Source: Tropicimonas sp. IMCC34011 | GTDB lineage: Bacteria; Pseudomonadota; Alphaproteobacteria; Rhodobacterales; Rhodobacteraceae | DNA: 64,000 nucleotides | Assembly: GCF_003390865.1 (NCBI RefSeq) | Contig: NZ_QMEJ01000005.1 | Span: forward strand, 1-64,000 | Direction: 5' to 3' | In this document: positions 38,202 through 47,942 of the stretch, piece by piece | Layout of the letters: each line of letters opens with the position of its first letter | How positions within the stretch are numbered: the first letter of the stretch is position 1 | The notes under the pieces: model-generated | Seen by the model: only the letters and a program-made list of their open reading frames with translations | What the model was told of the DNA's origin: nothing | Database searches by the model: none | Position numbers and translations under genes: made by a program

Positions 38202-39692
38202 TCAACTCGCTTGCCGGACCGCCGCGAAATTCTCCATCGCTGCGCCGAGGTTCTCCAGGATTTCTTCGAGCAGCATGTCAGGCTCCGGCAAGCTGTCGAG
38301 ATCGGTCATGGAACTGTCCTTGAGCCAAAAGACATCCAGGCTCGACTTGTCGCGCGACAGTAATTCCTCACGAGAATAGGCACGCCAACGCCCATCAGGC
38401 GTGTCCTCGGTCCAGGTCGCGGTGCGTTCATGCCGATTGGCGGGATTGTAGCAGGTGATGAAATTTTCGAGATGGGCATAGGTCATCGGCTTCTGCTTGA
38501 GCGTGTGATGCACGTTCGTCCGATAATCATAGAACCAGACGTGCGAGGTCTGCGGCTCCTTGCTGGCGCTGCGATTGTCGAAGAAGATGACGTTGGCCTT
38601 GACCCCTTGCGCATAAAAGATCCCTGTCGGCAGCCGCAGGATCGTGTGCAGATCGGTGTTCTGCAAAAGCTTGCGGCGGATCGTTTCGCCCGCACCGCCC
38701 TCGAACAGCACGTTGTCCGGCACCACGATTGCGGCCCGCCCGGTGGTCTTCAGCATGGTGCGGATGTGCTGAACGAAGTTCAGTTGCTTGTTTGACGTCG
38801 TGGCCCAGAAATCCTGCCGGTTATAGGTCAGGTCCTCGGTTTCCTGCTCGCCTTCGGCATTCGTGAAGGTCATGGAGCTTTTCTTGCCGAAGGGCGGGTT
38901 CGCCAACACCAAATCAACTGTGTCGGACGGCGATGAGATCAGGGCATCTGTGGGAGAAACGCTCGGTTCGCCCGCCATCTCCCCGATGCCATGCAAGAAC
39001 ATGTTCATCAGGCATAGGCGACGCGTGCCTGCGACGATCTCATTCCCATGAAATGTCCCGTTCTTCAGAAATTCCTTCTGTTCACGGTCGAGCGCATAAT
39101 TATTTGGATCCGTCAGGAAATCATGAGCCGCCAGGAAGAATCCGCCAGTCCCACAGGCCGGGTCGGCGATGGTCTTGCCGGGTTCAGGGCGGACGCATTC
39201 CACCATCGCCTGGATGAGCGAACGCGGCGTGAAATACTGGCCCGCACCGGACTTGGTGTCCTCGGCGTTGCGCTCCAGCAGCCCCTCGTAGATATCACCT
39301 TTCACGTCAGCGCCCAACATGATCCATTTGGTGCCATCCACCATATCGATCAGACGGAAGAGCTTCGCCGGATCGGTGATCTTGTTCTGGGCCTTCGTGA
39401 AAATCTGCCCCAGCATTCCCTTCTGCTGGCCCAGTTCGCGAAGCACCTTCACGTAGTGAGCCTCCAGATCGGCCCCACGCAAGCCAGTCAGGCTTGTCCA
39501 GCTGTACGCGTCAGGAACTCCCACATCGCGCTTGTAAGGCGGTTTCGAGTATTCGTCCGCCATTTTGAGAAAGATCAGATAGGTCAGCTGCTCAAGGTAA
39601 TCGCCATAACCGACACCGTCATCACGCAGCGTCGTGCAGAAGGACCAGACCTTGGAAATAATTGGAGCGGTGTTCAATCGGTGTCCTTTCAC
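38202..39692 (-). CDS. hsdM: Type I restriction-modification methyltransferase subunit
   Basis: A 496-aa N6-adenine methyltransferase subunit. An N-terminal helical domain (about 1-130, SKVWSFCTTLRDDG) precedes the SAM-binding fold with motif I DPACGTGGF and catalytic motif IV NPPF. With HsdS it should methylate the recognition sequence, and with HsdR cut unmodified DNA. The GTG at 39692 overlaps the preceding stop as GTGA; a TTG at 39677 with AAAGGA six bases upstream would give the family-like start MNTAPIISKVW. It is last in the operon, unlike the usual order in which hsdM precedes hsdS. Confidence 0.94.
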   Translation of the reverse strand: MKGHRLNTAPIISKVWSFCTTLRDDGVGYGDYLEQLTYLIFLKMADEYSKPPYKRDVGVPDAYSWTSLTGLRGADLEAHYVKVLRELGQQKGMLGQIFTKAQNKITDPAKLFRLIDMVDGTKWIMLGADVKGDIYEGLLERNAEDTKSGAGQYFTPRSLIQAMVECVRPEPGKTIADPACGTGGFFLAAHDFLTDPNNYALDREQKEFLKNGTFHGNEIVAGTRRLCLMNMFLHGIGEMAGEPSVSPTDALISSPSDTVDLVLANPPFGKKSSMTFTNAEGEQETEDLTYNRQDFWATTSNKQLNFVQHIRTMLKTTGRAAIVVPDNVLFEGGAGETIRRKLLQNTDLHTILRLPTGIFYAQGVKANVIFFDNRSASKEPQTSHVWFYDYRTNVHHTLKQKPMTYAHLENFITCYNPANRHERTATWTEDTPDGRWRAYSREELLSRDKSSLDVFWLKDSSMTDLDSLPEPDMLLEEILENLGAAMENFAAVRQAS

Positions 39693-41539
39693 ACGAACTC
39701 GTCGTGGTCGGCTTCCTGAGAAGGCAACTGAGCGGAATTGGACTGGTCAAGCTGTGGCGCCTTCCCCATGGCTATCTCGACGAGCTGGAGCAGGTTCGTC
39801 TTCCTGACCTTGTAAAACTCCGCGAACTCGTCCGAACGCAACTGCGGAACTGGAATCCGATGGGAAGCCAGGATGGCGTTCATCTCGGTGTCATCCAGGC
39901 CGACCTGTTTATGTGTCTGCAGCGATGCAAGGTACTCGGAGGGAGGCTTGCGGCCAATCATTCGGTTTGCCTTGTAGGAAATTGGGGTCTTGTTCACGAT
40001 CGAGTTGAAAGTGTTCGCCGGGATCCCCGCGACCTCGCACCACGCCCTCGGGAAGATGTGATGAATGTCGAGGGCGATATCTTCCCCATCGAGCTCCTGA
40101 ATGCTCGCTTTCCAGAAGAAGTCCTTCGCCCCTTCTCGAAGGATCAACACATTCAACCCCTTATAAGCTGCACTATTTCTCGATCTGAGGGTGTCGAGAC
40201 GGCTTTCCTGGAACGCGGCATCACCGATGGTACGTGGTGTGTCGCTGGGCTCGCCACCATCGATCACCCATCGCATCAACTCCTCATAGTCGTTCGCGAT
40301 CCTCGTCTCGACCGCGCCGCCATACAGCTCGCCCAAGACACCACACCAGAACCACTTCGACAGTCGGTCGTAGATCTTCGGCTCTAGCCAACGGTTCTCG
40401 ATCTGGGAGAGAACCGCAGCCAGAGGAACCAGTTGAGTCCGGTACGGCAGTTCGCGCCTCGTGAAGAAACACTGCTTTCGCATGAACTTGGCCGCAAGGA
40501 TGAAGCCGGCCTCAACCGCGGGAGCCCAGGTCTGGTAGTCGTCGAGAGACAGGGACAGAACAGTCGCCCTTTTCGCGGAGACTGCCGAGATCTGCTTTCC
40601 AGTCTTGCCCGCAGCAATGTCAGCTTTCCGGCGTTCCGAGCTCTGAAGGATCGAAATCACCTGCAGGAAGTCGGCAGGTTCGATCCCCTTCAGGATCGGC
40701 TCATTCGCTAGTCGTTCAACCTTGCCCTCGACCTTCCGTAGCCGGCTGCCGTACCAGTCGTCACGGAGGTTGAAGTTGTCCGCGGCAAAGGTCGCCGTCA
40801 CCAGTTCGAAAACGGACAGAGGGACGCCGCCGGTGTTGACCTTCTCGAACACAAGGCACACCGCCTCCTTCGAGGTCGCCTTGCCGAGCGTGATCGCGGG
40901 CAATTGGTAACTCCTGAACGCCGCCAGCACCTGCTTGCGGAACTTCATGAACTCACCGAAGCGTTCCGGCGCGTGCTCGTGCAGCGCCTCCTCCCAATCG
41001 TCCGAGCTCAGGATCTGCGAGCATGGGAAGTGGAAGTTCTTTATCTCCATCTCCGTGGTCGAAAGGTCCATCTCGATGTCCCGGTCGAAGTTCGTTTTAA
41101 TCATCCGATCAGCCGGAACCGAGATAACGGCATCCTCCAGTCGGTCTTCCTCGAGGGCCAGCGCGATGTCGATATAGTAGTGCCGGTCGATGGCCTTACC
41201 CTTGCCGTCAAAGGTCTTAACCGGCTTGTCGAGGGCCAGCACCTGAGTCAGCGAGGTCAGGCGCTGCTGTCCGTCCAAGATCAGCTTTTCAGGTTCCGGC
41301 AACGGTCCGCTGAACTCGACATTCTCCACCGGGCGCACCTGGAAGCGCACCTCTCCGCCCGTATCCAGCATCATGACCGCCCCCACCGGGAACGACCGCG
41401 CGATCGAGATCAGCAGAGACTTCACATGCTCGTCATCCCACACCCAGCCGCGCTGGAAGTCGGGGAGCTGGATGACCCCATCCGTGATGTCCTTGAGGAC
41501 CTGCGGAAGCGGAAGTTTCGTGCTGTCGAATGTGCTCAT
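39689..41539 (-). CDS. DUF262-DUF1524 (GmrSD-like) protein inside the R-M operon
   Basis: A 616-aa protein with an N-terminal DUF262 domain (FQRGWVWDDEHV; DGQQRLTSL at 89-97) and a C-terminal HNH-type DUF1524 region (DIHHIFP at 491-497 and a following NKTPIS...N pattern). This is the domain pair of GmrSD type IV enzymes, which use nucleotides to cleave modified phage DNA. AGGAG lies seven bases before the ATG at 41539. It sits between the GIY-YIG and hsdM genes and overlaps hsdM by four bases, so it is expressed with the type I system. Together they could attack both unmodified and specially modified DNA. Confidence 0.88.
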   Translation of the reverse strand: MSTFDSTKLPLPQVLKDITDGVIQLPDFQRGWVWDDEHVKSLLISIARSFPVGAVMMLDTGGEVRFQVRPVENVEFSGPLPEPEKLILDGQQRLTSLTQVLALDKPVKTFDGKGKAIDRHYYIDIALALEEDRLEDAVISVPADRMIKTNFDRDIEMDLSTTEMEIKNFHFPCSQILSSDDWEEALHEHAPERFGEFMKFRKQVLAAFRSYQLPAITLGKATSKEAVCLVFEKVNTGGVPLSVFELVTATFAADNFNLRDDWYGSRLRKVEGKVERLANEPILKGIEPADFLQVISILQSSERRKADIAAGKTGKQISAVSAKRATVLSLSLDDYQTWAPAVEAGFILAAKFMRKQCFFTRRELPYRTQLVPLAAVLSQIENRWLEPKIYDRLSKWFWCGVLGELYGGAVETRIANDYEELMRWVIDGGEPSDTPRTIGDAAFQESRLDTLRSRNSAAYKGLNVLILREGAKDFFWKASIQELDGEDIALDIHHIFPRAWCEVAGIPANTFNSIVNKTPISYKANRMIGRKPPSEYLASLQTHKQVGLDDTEMNAILASHRIPVPQLRSDEFAEFYKVRKTNLLQLVEIAMGKAPQLDQSNSAQLPSQEADHDEFV

Positions 41540-41591
41540 GATCTAACTCCTGACACCGGTGTCGGTAGAACCGCCCAGCAGTAACCCTTCA

Positions 41592-42506
41592 TCAGATGCC
41601 TTCGTCGCCTGAAACGGCCTGAAGCTGCGATGTCTCCCAGTCGCCGTAGTTCTGGTGCGTGTTCTCAAGGATCCAGCTCTTCGGACCAGAGGCGGGGCGG
41701 CCTGACACAACCGCCGCAGCGGCGCTGGTGCTGCTGAAAACATAGCTCTTCGAAAAGACTCGGTGTGCGCCGTCCACCTGGAGAACGCCTTGGTCCACCA
41801 GTTCGCCGTAAAGCTCCTCGTAGGTGGCGTGCTGCGCCGTGCTGGACCACTTGCCGCGCGCCAAGGATCCTGCCTCCACGATGAACTTGCCGTCTTCCCA
41901 TCGGGCGCGAGCCTTGATTCCGTGTTTAGGAACCTCGAAGGTGAAGTAGACCGCGCCGAACGTTGTCGGTGCCGGGGCTGCCGGGCTGTCATCCTTGGTC
42001 TGCTCGGACAGGAAATCGAACCGAAGCGCAGGCAGCACGAGGTAGATGTTCTCGAGGAAATCTTCCATGTGCGCGCGGGCGGCTTCGCTCAGGGGGCTGG
42101 CCGTGGCGCCCTGACCGTTTTCCAGCGCGATCTTGTTGATCTGCTTCGCGTCCGCGAGCATCCGGTGTTCCAGATACCGCGCGTGCGCCTTGTTCAAGGG
42201 TTCGCCGCCCGAGGTGATCAGGATCGCCACATCCCACCAGTCCTTTTCCGAGGCGTGCTGGGTCAGGCGTTTCTTCAGCTCGTCGGTTTCGCCGATATAG
42301 GCGGTGGTCACGCCGTCCTTGTCGCCGATCAGGATATAGACCCCGGTGCGCTGCGCCTCGGGGCGGGAGATCGCCTCTTTCAACTGAGTGCGCTGCGTCA
42401 CCAGCACATGGCCGGACCACTGGAACGGGATCGTGGCCGTGACCATGCCGTCGGGCGTGCCGTCGACAAAGAACAGCTCGATAGAGCGGCCTTTCTTCTT
42501 GATCAT
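41592..42506 (-). CDS. GIY-YIG / DUF4357 protein inside the R-M operon
   Basis: A 304-aa protein with a GIY-YIG nuclease-like domain: GVYILIGDK at about 55-63, AYIGETDELKKRL, and an acidic residue in LEHRML. The C-terminal 100 residues (KARARWEDGKFIVEAGS, then a YEELYGELVDQGVL helix) fit DUF4357. Such proteins often accompany restriction genes, but their function is not settled; a nuclease or DNA-repair role is plausible. Its start overlaps the hsdS stop by four bases (ATGA). Confidence 0.83.
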   Translation of the reverse strand: MIKKKGRSIELFFVDGTPDGMVTATIPFQWSGHVLVTQRTQLKEAISRPEAQRTGVYILIGDKDGVTTAYIGETDELKKRLTQHASEKDWWDVAILITSGGEPLNKAHARYLEHRMLADAKQINKIALENGQGATASPLSEAARAHMEDFLENIYLVLPALRFDFLSEQTKDDSPAAPAPTTFGAVYFTFEVPKHGIKARARWEDGKFIVEAGSLARGKWSSTAQHATYEELYGELVDQGVLQVDGAHRVFSKSYVFSSTSAAAAVVSGRPASGPKSWILENTHQNYGDWETSQLQAVSGDEGI

Positions 42507-44104
42507 GCCATAGCCTTCCGTTTGCGGGTGGCCTTGGGCTTTGTGGCCTTTTCGGCCTTGATGCGGGCGAGGAGGGTGGCGGCGGGTTCGTCTTTGGGGT
42601 CTTGCGGGACAAGCTTGCCGGAGAAGGCCTGTTTCAGGATGGACTGGCGAAGGGCTTCGGCGCGGGTCATGCCTGCGTCAATCTCGGCTTCCAGCGCGTC
42701 GGCGGCAGAGAGGCGCTCGTCAAGGATGCGGGTGATCTCGGCTTGTTCTTCGGGGGCGCAGATCGGGACAGGAAGAGCCTTGAGGACCGTCTTGTTGATA
42801 GACGCAAGATTCGTGGTCTGTTTGCCCCCCGTTTCGAAGTAGTCGCGGCCGTAGCTGTTGCCCCATTGGGATATGTAGATCGACCAGTCTTTGTCTGTTC
42901 GGAAAGGAGTTCCTCGGAACACATGGTTCTGGGTGATACAGGGATCGACCTGCATTTCCCATATCCAGCCACGTCCGAGTTTGTCGCGGTCGCCACCTTC
43001 GTTGAAAAGGATATCCCACTCGCGCAACTGCAATCCGGCCAGTTGAGATCGCTCAATTAGCATGGTTTTGATTTCATCTAGTTCAAGGAATCCACGCTGA
43101 ACGTTGGCAACGCGCAAATAGGGAATCTCGACTGGGTCTTCGTGCTTTCGCGACTTACTGACGGACATGCCCGAACCGATGTAGGCAATGTCGTTCAGAC
43201 GCACGAAAAGCCACTCCGGAGGTAGGTCGGGAAGAACTGAAAGCTCTTCCTCAGTCAGTGCATCGCCGGATTTGTAGGCTTCGGGCTTGCGGCGTTTCGG
43301 ATCTTTTCCGCCTCGGTCTTCCCATTGGGCAACGTCGTCTTGCCAGCGTTGGAACTCGGCCTCGTGCCATGTGTCTCGTTCAGCTTCGAGGCGGGCCAGA
43401 AGGGTTTCGGGGGGGGGCAGCTTGTCGGCGTTGCGGGCGCGCCAGTCGGCGGTCAGGCGGCCTTCGAAGGCGGATTTGAGCAGGGACTGTCGATAGAGGC
43501 CAAGGGTCGCCCTGGCCTTCTTCAGATTCTCCACCCCATGGTCGATCTCGTCGAACATCGCCTCGATCCGCTCCACGATCCGGCGTTGTTCGTTGGTGGG
43601 GGGACATACGAACGGAATCCTCGTTGCTAATTCCGTCGCAGAAATACTGGCTTGATTAACGTGTTTGACGCATCTGTGGAAAAAGTATTTCTGTGCCCAG
43701 AGGTAATGAAATTGTACCGCCAAAAACTCCGCGGATACGCCTTCAGCGACCTTCACCTGTGTCATATGGTTTGAGAACGCCAATTCACTACCGCGCTCCG
43801 TCACAAAGGCGGTCTTGCCTACGAGCTCCGGGCTGTTTGTGTTATTAAACAAAACGTCGCCACGCTTTAGGCGTTTCTCGTTGAATTCGGGCGGAACGGT
43901 CTTCACGTCGGACAGGTCGAGCGCACCATTTCGCGAAACATTCATAGGCCGCAAATGAGGAACGCCATCTTCACGGCCATGCTTGCCGCAAGCAAATCCA
44001 GATTGAACAGCCAATGCAAAATCGCCGACATATGATACCGCCCAGCTTTCAGGCAGATCATTCGTTTTGACTGGGTAGAATTGACCCAATTCAATTTCCG
44101 TCAT
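42503..44104 (-). CDS. hsdS: Type I restriction-modification specificity subunit
   Basis: A 533-aa DNA-recognition subunit with two target-recognition domains (about 1-170 and 290-460). Each is followed by a conserved helical spacer (RIVERIEAMFDEIDHGVENL and EQAEITRILDERLSAADALE). Each half recognises part of a split DNA site, so the protein sets the sequence specificity of the whole enzyme; the site itself cannot be predicted here. The start overlaps the hsdR stop (ATGA). Confidence 0.93.
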   Translation of the reverse strand: MTEIELGQFYPVKTNDLPESWAVSYVGDFALAVQSGFACGKHGREDGVPHLRPMNVSRNGALDLSDVKTVPPEFNEKRLKRGDVLFNNTNSPELVGKTAFVTERGSELAFSNHMTQVKVAEGVSAEFLAVQFHYLWAQKYFFHRCVKHVNQASISATELATRIPFVCPPTNEQRRIVERIEAMFDEIDHGVENLKKARATLGLYRQSLLKSAFEGRLTADWRARNADKLPPPETLLARLEAERDTWHEAEFQRWQDDVAQWEDRGGKDPKRRKPEAYKSGDALTEEELSVLPDLPPEWLFVRLNDIAYIGSGMSVSKSRKHEDPVEIPYLRVANVQRGFLELDEIKTMLIERSQLAGLQLREWDILFNEGGDRDKLGRGWIWEMQVDPCITQNHVFRGTPFRTDKDWSIYISQWGNSYGRDYFETGGKQTTNLASINKTVLKALPVPICAPEEQAEITRILDERLSAADALEAEIDAGMTRAEALRQSILKQAFSGKLVPQDPKDEPAATLLARIKAEKATKPKATRKRKAMA

Positions 44105-46851
44105 GCCGACAGCGCCTCATTCATCTCGGTCATGACGTCCTCCATCTGATCGCCAAAGAGGTGATACATCTGCCCCATCCCGCCCTTGGCTTCAAAGGGG
44201 GACAGTTCCAGATCGTCGCGTTCGATGGTGAAAGAGCTGATCAGGTGATCGCGGATCATATGCAGCCAGTCCATCTGGGCGTCAGAGAACTTGGTCCCCG
44301 CGCCCGAGTGCCGCTGCATGATCCAGTTCTGAAAGTTGCGGCGCACGCGGTCGGAGCTGCGGGTCAACCGATCATCCAACCCCGTCACCCGCCGGATCAG
44401 CGCCACGAGGGCCGTCAGATCGCCGTTCGGGCTTTCCCCCTTGTAGTCATCCAGATGCGCATAGGCGCGCCAGACGTTGAGCGGCGCAAGGCGGGGGCGA
44501 TCCTCGGTCAGTTTCTTCAGCACCTGCTTGATCATCGACAGGGTGACCTCGGCGCGACGGGCGGGTGTGTCGAAATAGATGGTCAGCGCCTCGATCTCGT
44601 CCCGGTGTTCGTTCAGGTAGTCCTCGAACTCCTGCGCGATGGCCTTGGCGTTTTCGTCAGTGTCGCCCGCCCATGCGGCGGTGATCACCTCGTCAAGCGT
44701 GTCATGGTCGATGGTCTGCTCTGTGTCGCGGCGGATGGTGTCGAGCGTGTTGATCAGTTCCCCGGTGAAGACGTTGGCAGCCTGCTTGATGCGGTGCTCG
44801 CGGGCGGCATTCATGGCGGCATCGTCCGGCTCGGGGTGGCCTGCGGCGATGGCGTCGGCCTCGACCTTGTCCGGGTCGATGGAATCGAAGAGGTCGCGGA
44901 TGACGGAGGACAGGGGCTTGCCAGCCAGCTCGGTGACCTTCTCCTGATCGTCGGGGGTTAGCTTGTGATCCAGCCGCGCGAGACGGCCTGCGAGGGAGCT
45001 GACGGTTTCCTCGGACCGATCGCCCATCATCAGGTTCATGGCGAGATCCTTGAACGGGATCGAGGGCTTGCTGTCGAGCGGCTGGCTGGCGGTCTTGACC
45101 GACTTGGTGACGCCCACCGCATCGACGATGACGTAGTGGGTTTTCGCCTTGGCCGAGGGGGAGACCTTTTTCAGATCGTCGGGTTTGACGACGCGGGTAC
45201 CACGGCCCTTCATCTGTTCGAAGTAGTTCTTCGACTTCACGTCGCGCATGAAGAGCAGGCATTCGAGCGGCTTCACGTCGGTGCCGGTGGCGATCATGTC
45301 CACGGTGACGGCGATGCGCGGGTAGTATTCGTTGCGGAATGAGGTGAGCGATGATTTCGGGTTCTTCGCGCCGTTGGTGATCTTGCGGCAGAACTCGTTG
45401 CCCTCGCTGAATTCCTCACGGACAGTCTGGATGATGTCGTCGGCGTGGCTGTCGGTCTTGGCGAAGATCAGGGTCTTGGGGAGTTCCTTGCGGCCGAGGA
45501 AGATGTCAGGCCACTGATCGTGGAAGGTGCGGATGACGGTGCGGATCTGGTCCGGCGCCACCACTGAACGGTCGAGCTGTGTGGCGGCATAGGCTTCGTC
45601 CACATCCTGGGTTTCCCAGCGTTTCGCGCGGGTCGCCCGTTCGCGTTTCTCGACCAGCTGTTCGGCCTGCACCTTGCCGCCGCCCTTGGTCACCTTGGTC
45701 TCGATGATGTAGACCTCGTTGCCGACGTTCACCTTGTCGGCGACGGCCTTCTCGTGGGTGTATTCGCTGACGACGTTCTTCTTGAAGAAGCCGAAGGTGC
45801 GATTGTCCGGCGTGGCGGTCAGGCCGACAAGGAAGGCATCCCAGTATTCGATGACCTGACGCCACAGGTTGTAGATCGAGCGGTGGCATTCGTCGATCAC
45901 CACGACATCGAAGGTCTCGGGCGGGAGCTTGGGGTTGTAAACGACGGGCTTCGGCGTTTTCGGTCGGAATTTCAGTTCAGCGGGGTTCTCATCCTCGAGG
46001 CTTTCATCGAGGTCCTCGCCTTTCAGCGTGGCATACATCCGCTGTATGGTGGAAATGACGACCTGGGTATCGCCAGCCATCGACGGCGACGTGAGGCGCT
46101 GAACGTTGTACAACTCGGTGAACTTGCGATTGTCGTCGTTCGGGACATAGGCCATGAACTCCTGCTCGGCCTGTTCACCAAGGTTCTTCGTGTCGACCAG
46201 GAACAGGATGCGGCGCGCACCGGAGTGTTTCAGCAGGCGATAGACCTGGGTGATGGCTGTGAAGGTCTTTCCCGAGCCAGTTGCCATCTGGACGAGGGCC
46301 CGCGGCTTCCCGGCTTGAAGAGAGGTTTCTAGGTTCGTGATCGCGGTGATCTGGCAATCTCGGAGGCCGTCGGCATTGAGGTCAGGGAGCTCGCTCAGCC
46401 CGGTTCTGAACGAAAACGGCGCATTCGACCAGGACTTTAGGGTTTCCGGTCTGTGGAAAGTGAAGACTTCGCGAGACCGCGGTGACGGATCCCGGCTATC
46501 GGTAAACCGTGTGATGGTGCCGGTGCTTTCATACACGAAGGGCAACGGCTCCGCATTGCTGACCCACTGCAACTGAGCGTTCGCATACCCGGCGGACTGC
46601 TCCTCCACCGTCGTCAGCTTCTCCCCCCACGCTCCGGGCTTGGCCTCAACGACCCCCACAGCTGCCCGATCGACAAAGAGAACGTAATCTGCCGGACCGA
46701 TGTCGGTCTGGTATTCACGGACCGCAATGCCCAAACCGACGTTGAAATTGACGCTGGCCTTGTCCTGCACCACCCAACCCGCGTCCATGAGCTGTTTGTC
46801 GATAGCGTCACGGGCTATCTGTTCGGAATTTTGATTAATAGCCGTCGACAT
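44101..46851 (-). CDS. hsdR: Type I restriction endonuclease subunit (helicase-nuclease)
   Basis: A 916-aa motor and nuclease subunit. The N-terminal nuclease domain has the PD-(D/E)xK pattern (PADY near 53-56, VVEAK at 67-71). The helicase core has Walker A MATGSGKT (about 189-196), DECH, a motif III-like GLTATPDNRT and motif VI QMKGRGTR. The C-terminal part is helical and binds HsdM/HsdS. It is the first gene of a five-gene operon in the order R-S-GIY-YIG-DUF262-M with overlapping starts. All expected motifs are intact, so it is probably active. Confidence 0.95.
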   Translation of the reverse strand: MSTAINQNSEQIARDAIDKQLMDAGWVVQDKASVNFNVGLGIAVREYQTDIGPADYVLFVDRAAVGVVEAKPGAWGEKLTTVEEQSAGYANAQLQWVSNAEPLPFVYESTGTITRFTDSRDPSPRSREVFTFHRPETLKSWSNAPFSFRTGLSELPDLNADGLRDCQITAITNLETSLQAGKPRALVQMATGSGKTFTAITQVYRLLKHSGARRILFLVDTKNLGEQAEQEFMAYVPNDDNRKFTELYNVQRLTSPSMAGDTQVVISTIQRMYATLKGEDLDESLEDENPAELKFRPKTPKPVVYNPKLPPETFDVVVIDECHRSIYNLWRQVIEYWDAFLVGLTATPDNRTFGFFKKNVVSEYTHEKAVADKVNVGNEVYIIETKVTKGGGKVQAEQLVEKRERATRAKRWETQDVDEAYAATQLDRSVVAPDQIRTVIRTFHDQWPDIFLGRKELPKTLIFAKTDSHADDIIQTVREEFSEGNEFCRKITNGAKNPKSSLTSFRNEYYPRIAVTVDMIATGTDVKPLECLLFMRDVKSKNYFEQMKGRGTRVVKPDDLKKVSPSAKAKTHYVIVDAVGVTKSVKTASQPLDSKPSIPFKDLAMNLMMGDRSEETVSSLAGRLARLDHKLTPDDQEKVTELAGKPLSSVIRDLFDSIDPDKVEADAIAAGHPEPDDAAMNAAREHRIKQAANVFTGELINTLDTIRRDTEQTIDHDTLDEVITAAWAGDTDENAKAIAQEFEDYLNEHRDEIEALTIYFDTPARRAEVTLSMIKQVLKKLTEDRPRLAPLNVWRAYAHLDDYKGESPNGDLTALVALIRRVTGLDDRLTRSSDRVRRNFQNWIMQRHSGAGTKFSDAQMDWLHMIRDHLISSFTIERDDLELSPFEAKGGMGQMYHLFGDQMEDVMTEMNEALSA

Positions 46852-46894
46852 TTATCACCATGCATGGAACTCAGTTGCAGAATGAAATAGCCGG

Positions 46895-47455
46895 TCAATG
46901 TCTGCAAGTGTTTGCAGCCACATTCATTTCGCAAGCATCAGGGCCCAGAATATCAGACAAGCAAGTGTGAGGCAGCACCAGCCGAGGTTGCTGGGTCCGC
47001 TCGAACGCCAGCATTGCCACTTTCCTCTTGGCCGCGATCTCGCGGACGGTTGCGGCAACCGCTGACTCGCCGAAATCCCTTGGATTGAAGGGGCGCCCGT
47101 ACCAACGGATCATGTCATTGTGCGCCGGGTGACGGCTATTGCCCATGGCTTCCACGAAATCGACGAAACCGGGCGGACCACCGACGTCTTCCGGCGGCGC
47201 GGTGCGCTCGCCACCCTGATAGAGCGGATAGTCGACGACTGGATCCGCGACTCCGACATGTTCGATGACGACGCGATGCTGCCAGTTGTCACCGAAATCG
47301 TAGGTGTATTCGGAGTCTGCTACGCCACGCCCGACCAAGGTTTCCAGGCGCATGTTCTCGGCATGGTAGACCTTGTGGCCCCATGCGGCATCCTCCGGAC
47401 TGGGTTCCCCGTAGTCACGCTCCCCGACCGTGAACTGGAAGCACTGGACCAGATA
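46895..47455 (-). pseudogene. pRiA4b ORF-3-like protein, truncated
   Basis: The frame contains the family's core (YTYDFGDNWQHRVVIEHV and YPLYQGGERTAPPEDVGG, ending in PFNPRDF). Reading back past the ATG at 47353 the similarity continues (FQFTVGERDYGEPSPED) until about 47455, where a stop appears and IS5-type sequence begins. The N-terminus is therefore lost. Members are found on plasmids and islands; the function is unknown. Confidence 0.72.
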
Positions 47456-47465
47456 TCACGCTTGA

Positions 47466-47621
47466 AGCCGGATCGAGGCTAAGATGCGAGGCATCAAAGC
47501 CTTCGGCGAACGCATCGCCGCCCGAGATCCCGACCGACAAACTGCCGAAATACACATCCGCGTCGCACTCATGAACCGCTTCAACGCCCTCGGCACGGCC
47601 GAGATCGTCCGCGTGGCATGA
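47466..47621 (+). pseudogene. 3' end of an IS5-type transposase
   Basis: The last 51 codons of an IS5-family transposase are readable: SRIEAKMRGIKAFGERIAAR, then LMNRFNALGTAEIVRVA and a TGA at 47619. Everything upstream is missing. The fragment abuts the truncated pRiA4b gene, so an insertion followed by a deletion probably removed both 5' ends. Confidence 0.7.
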
Positions 47622-47942
47622 CGTCAGCGGTGCAAGGGGACGTCACGCTTCAAGCCTGAGTTCTGCAATAATGCCCCACCGGGGCGGCGATCTCCGAACC
47701 GGCCGTTCGCTTCTGCCGGGTCCCCAGCGCCTCCCTGAGCCGCGTGGCGAGGCTGCGGGCGCCCTCCGGATCGTCGCGCCCATCCCGCCCACCAGCGAGA
47801 GCCAGCTCGTCCTGCACCGGCCCGATCCGCTCGCGAACCCAACACCGTCGGTCGTATGCTTCAGGGCAAGGAAGGGTTTGGAGTGGGCACGCGCTCTTTT
47901 GTCCGATGCTACAGGTTCGGCAACCGTGGTCAGAGGGTCTCG
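47622..47942 (-). pseudogene. Possible gene fragment beside the IS remnant
   Basis: In this 320-base gap the minus strand reads WVRERIGPVQDELALAGGRD and TRLREALGTRQKRTAG up to a stop near 47650, with protein-like composition but no start or family. The first bases (to about 47670) are probably the outer end of the IS5-type element. Nothing else is visible. Confidence 0.3.
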
